Assembly (NCBI RefSeq): GCF_015624425.1
Contig: NZ_CP049919.1
Span: forward strand, 2,542,001-2,606,000
DNA: 64,000 nucleotides
Origin: Roseateles sp. DAIF2
GTDB taxonomy: Bacteria > Pseudomonadota > Gammaproteobacteria > Burkholderiales > Burkholderiaceae_C
Direction: 5' to 3'
In this document: positions 63,740 to 64,000 of the stretch, in pieces
Layout of the letters: every line of letters begins with the position of its first letter
Position numbering within the stretch: position 1 is the stretch's first letter
Translations under genes and position numbers: made by a program
The notes under the pieces: model-generated
Databases searched by the model: none
What the model saw: the letters and a program-made list of their open reading frames with translations, nothing else
What the model was told of the DNA's origin: nothing

Positions 63740-63934
63740 GGATGTTCACTCCATCGCCATGTGCGCGGAAAAAACCTGTCGTCACAACAGGGGCTGGGCT
63801 TGCCGTCTTGCAGCCAAGGGCACAGGGCGCCACGTGACATGCTGGGGTATCGAGGCAGGTTTAGCTCGCGGCACGGGCCGCGCGGCAAGGCCTGGGTGAA
63901 CTGCCGACCGTGAACAAGTATAGGACGAAGCCCC

Positions 63935-63963
63935 TTGTCAGTGGAAACCCTAGATGCTACAAT
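63935..63963 (+). promoter_or_regulatory. Sigma-70-type promoter leading out of the window
   Basis: TTGTCA (63935-63940), 17-base spacer, TACAAT (63958-63963). Transcription would start near 63970. The 261 bases 63740-64000 contain no recognisable coding region on the plus strand, so the gene driven by this promoter begins beyond base 64000. Confidence 0.65.
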
Positions 63964-64000
63964 CAATGGCTTGCCGCGATACGGTCGTGGCAATTCGTTC

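Noticed and set aside
60857..63913. A 1018-codon plus-strand open frame across the end of the SNF2-like gene and opposite the oxidase and DUF2087 genes
   Set aside because: Its composition (Arg/Ala/Gly, then Gln/Arg/Val) is that of antisense frames; both real genes have complete domains.
63628..63993. A 121-codon minus-strand frame at the right edge
   Set aside because: It overlaps the DUF2087 gene out of frame and has no ribosome site or domain.

Overview
The window is a dense, GC-rich, ordinary-looking chromosomal segment of a betaproteobacterium. A PEP-CTERM protein next to PrsT, the ribF-ileS...lspA order, PimC/PimD-type acyl-CoA dehydrogenases, fused PabB/PabC, YaeQ, YajQ and a complete Tad pilus locus together suggest the Burkholderiales, probably the Rubrivivax/Roseateles/Leptothrix side. 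This placement is inference from gene content. I see no rRNA, tRNA, CRISPR array, transposase or prophage gene, and no gap over 300 bases without a gene.

Layout. 1-9.8 kb: the end of a quinone oxidoreductase, a PAS histidine kinase, a DUF2189 membrane protein, lspA, a small membrane protein on the opposite strand, ileS, ribF and a membrane hybrid kinase. 9.9-14.6 kb: rsuA, a P1-family peptidase and a DUF3617 protein, then a two-gene acyl-CoA dehydrogenase operon. 14.7-19.8 kb: a PEP-CTERM surface protein, the TPR protein PrsT, a retropepsin-like protease and yajQ. 19.8-28.5 kb: murB, a hybrid kinase with an HPt domain translationally coupled to a periplasmic molybdopterin-domain-like protein, a three-gene ABC exporter (HlyD, ATPase, permease) and an acyl-CoA ligase.

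28.6-45.4 kb is the main accessory system: a Tad (Flp) pilus locus read on the minus strand. From promoter-proximal to distal it runs: NarX-type kinase, NarL-type regulator, isoprenylcysteine-methyltransferase-like membrane protein, receiver-only regulator, two Flp pilins, prepilin peptidase CpaA, an extra AAA+ ATPase, CpaB, secretin CpaC, a small lipoprotein, TadG-like, two TadE-like pseudopilins, CpaE/TadZ, TadA, TadB, TadC, and a TPR/LytR_C lipoprotein in the TadD position. A GGAG-N4-CTCC palindrome, or one half of it, lies 60-61 bp before the start codons of the kinase, the receiver-only regulator and the first pilin. A further copy lies before the methyltransferase gene. This suggests one local operator shared by regulators and pilin.

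45.6-63.7 kb: a GNAT-DUF924 fusion, a prolyl oligopeptidase, yaeQ, a secreted coiled-coil protein, oligopeptidase A, a receiver-only regulator, two small proteins, an SDR, the M48 protease-pterin dehydratase-rsgA operon, orn, a PabB-PabC fusion, a SWIM/SNF2 protein with a histone-H1-like tail and degenerate ATPase motifs, a Tat-exported FAD oxidase lipoprotein, and a DUF2087 protein. The window ends just after a good sigma-70-type promoter whose gene lies outside.

The most unusual items are the shared operator-like element in the Tad regulatory block, the extra AAA+ ATPase of the Tad locus, and the apparently ATPase-dead SWIM-SNF2 protein.
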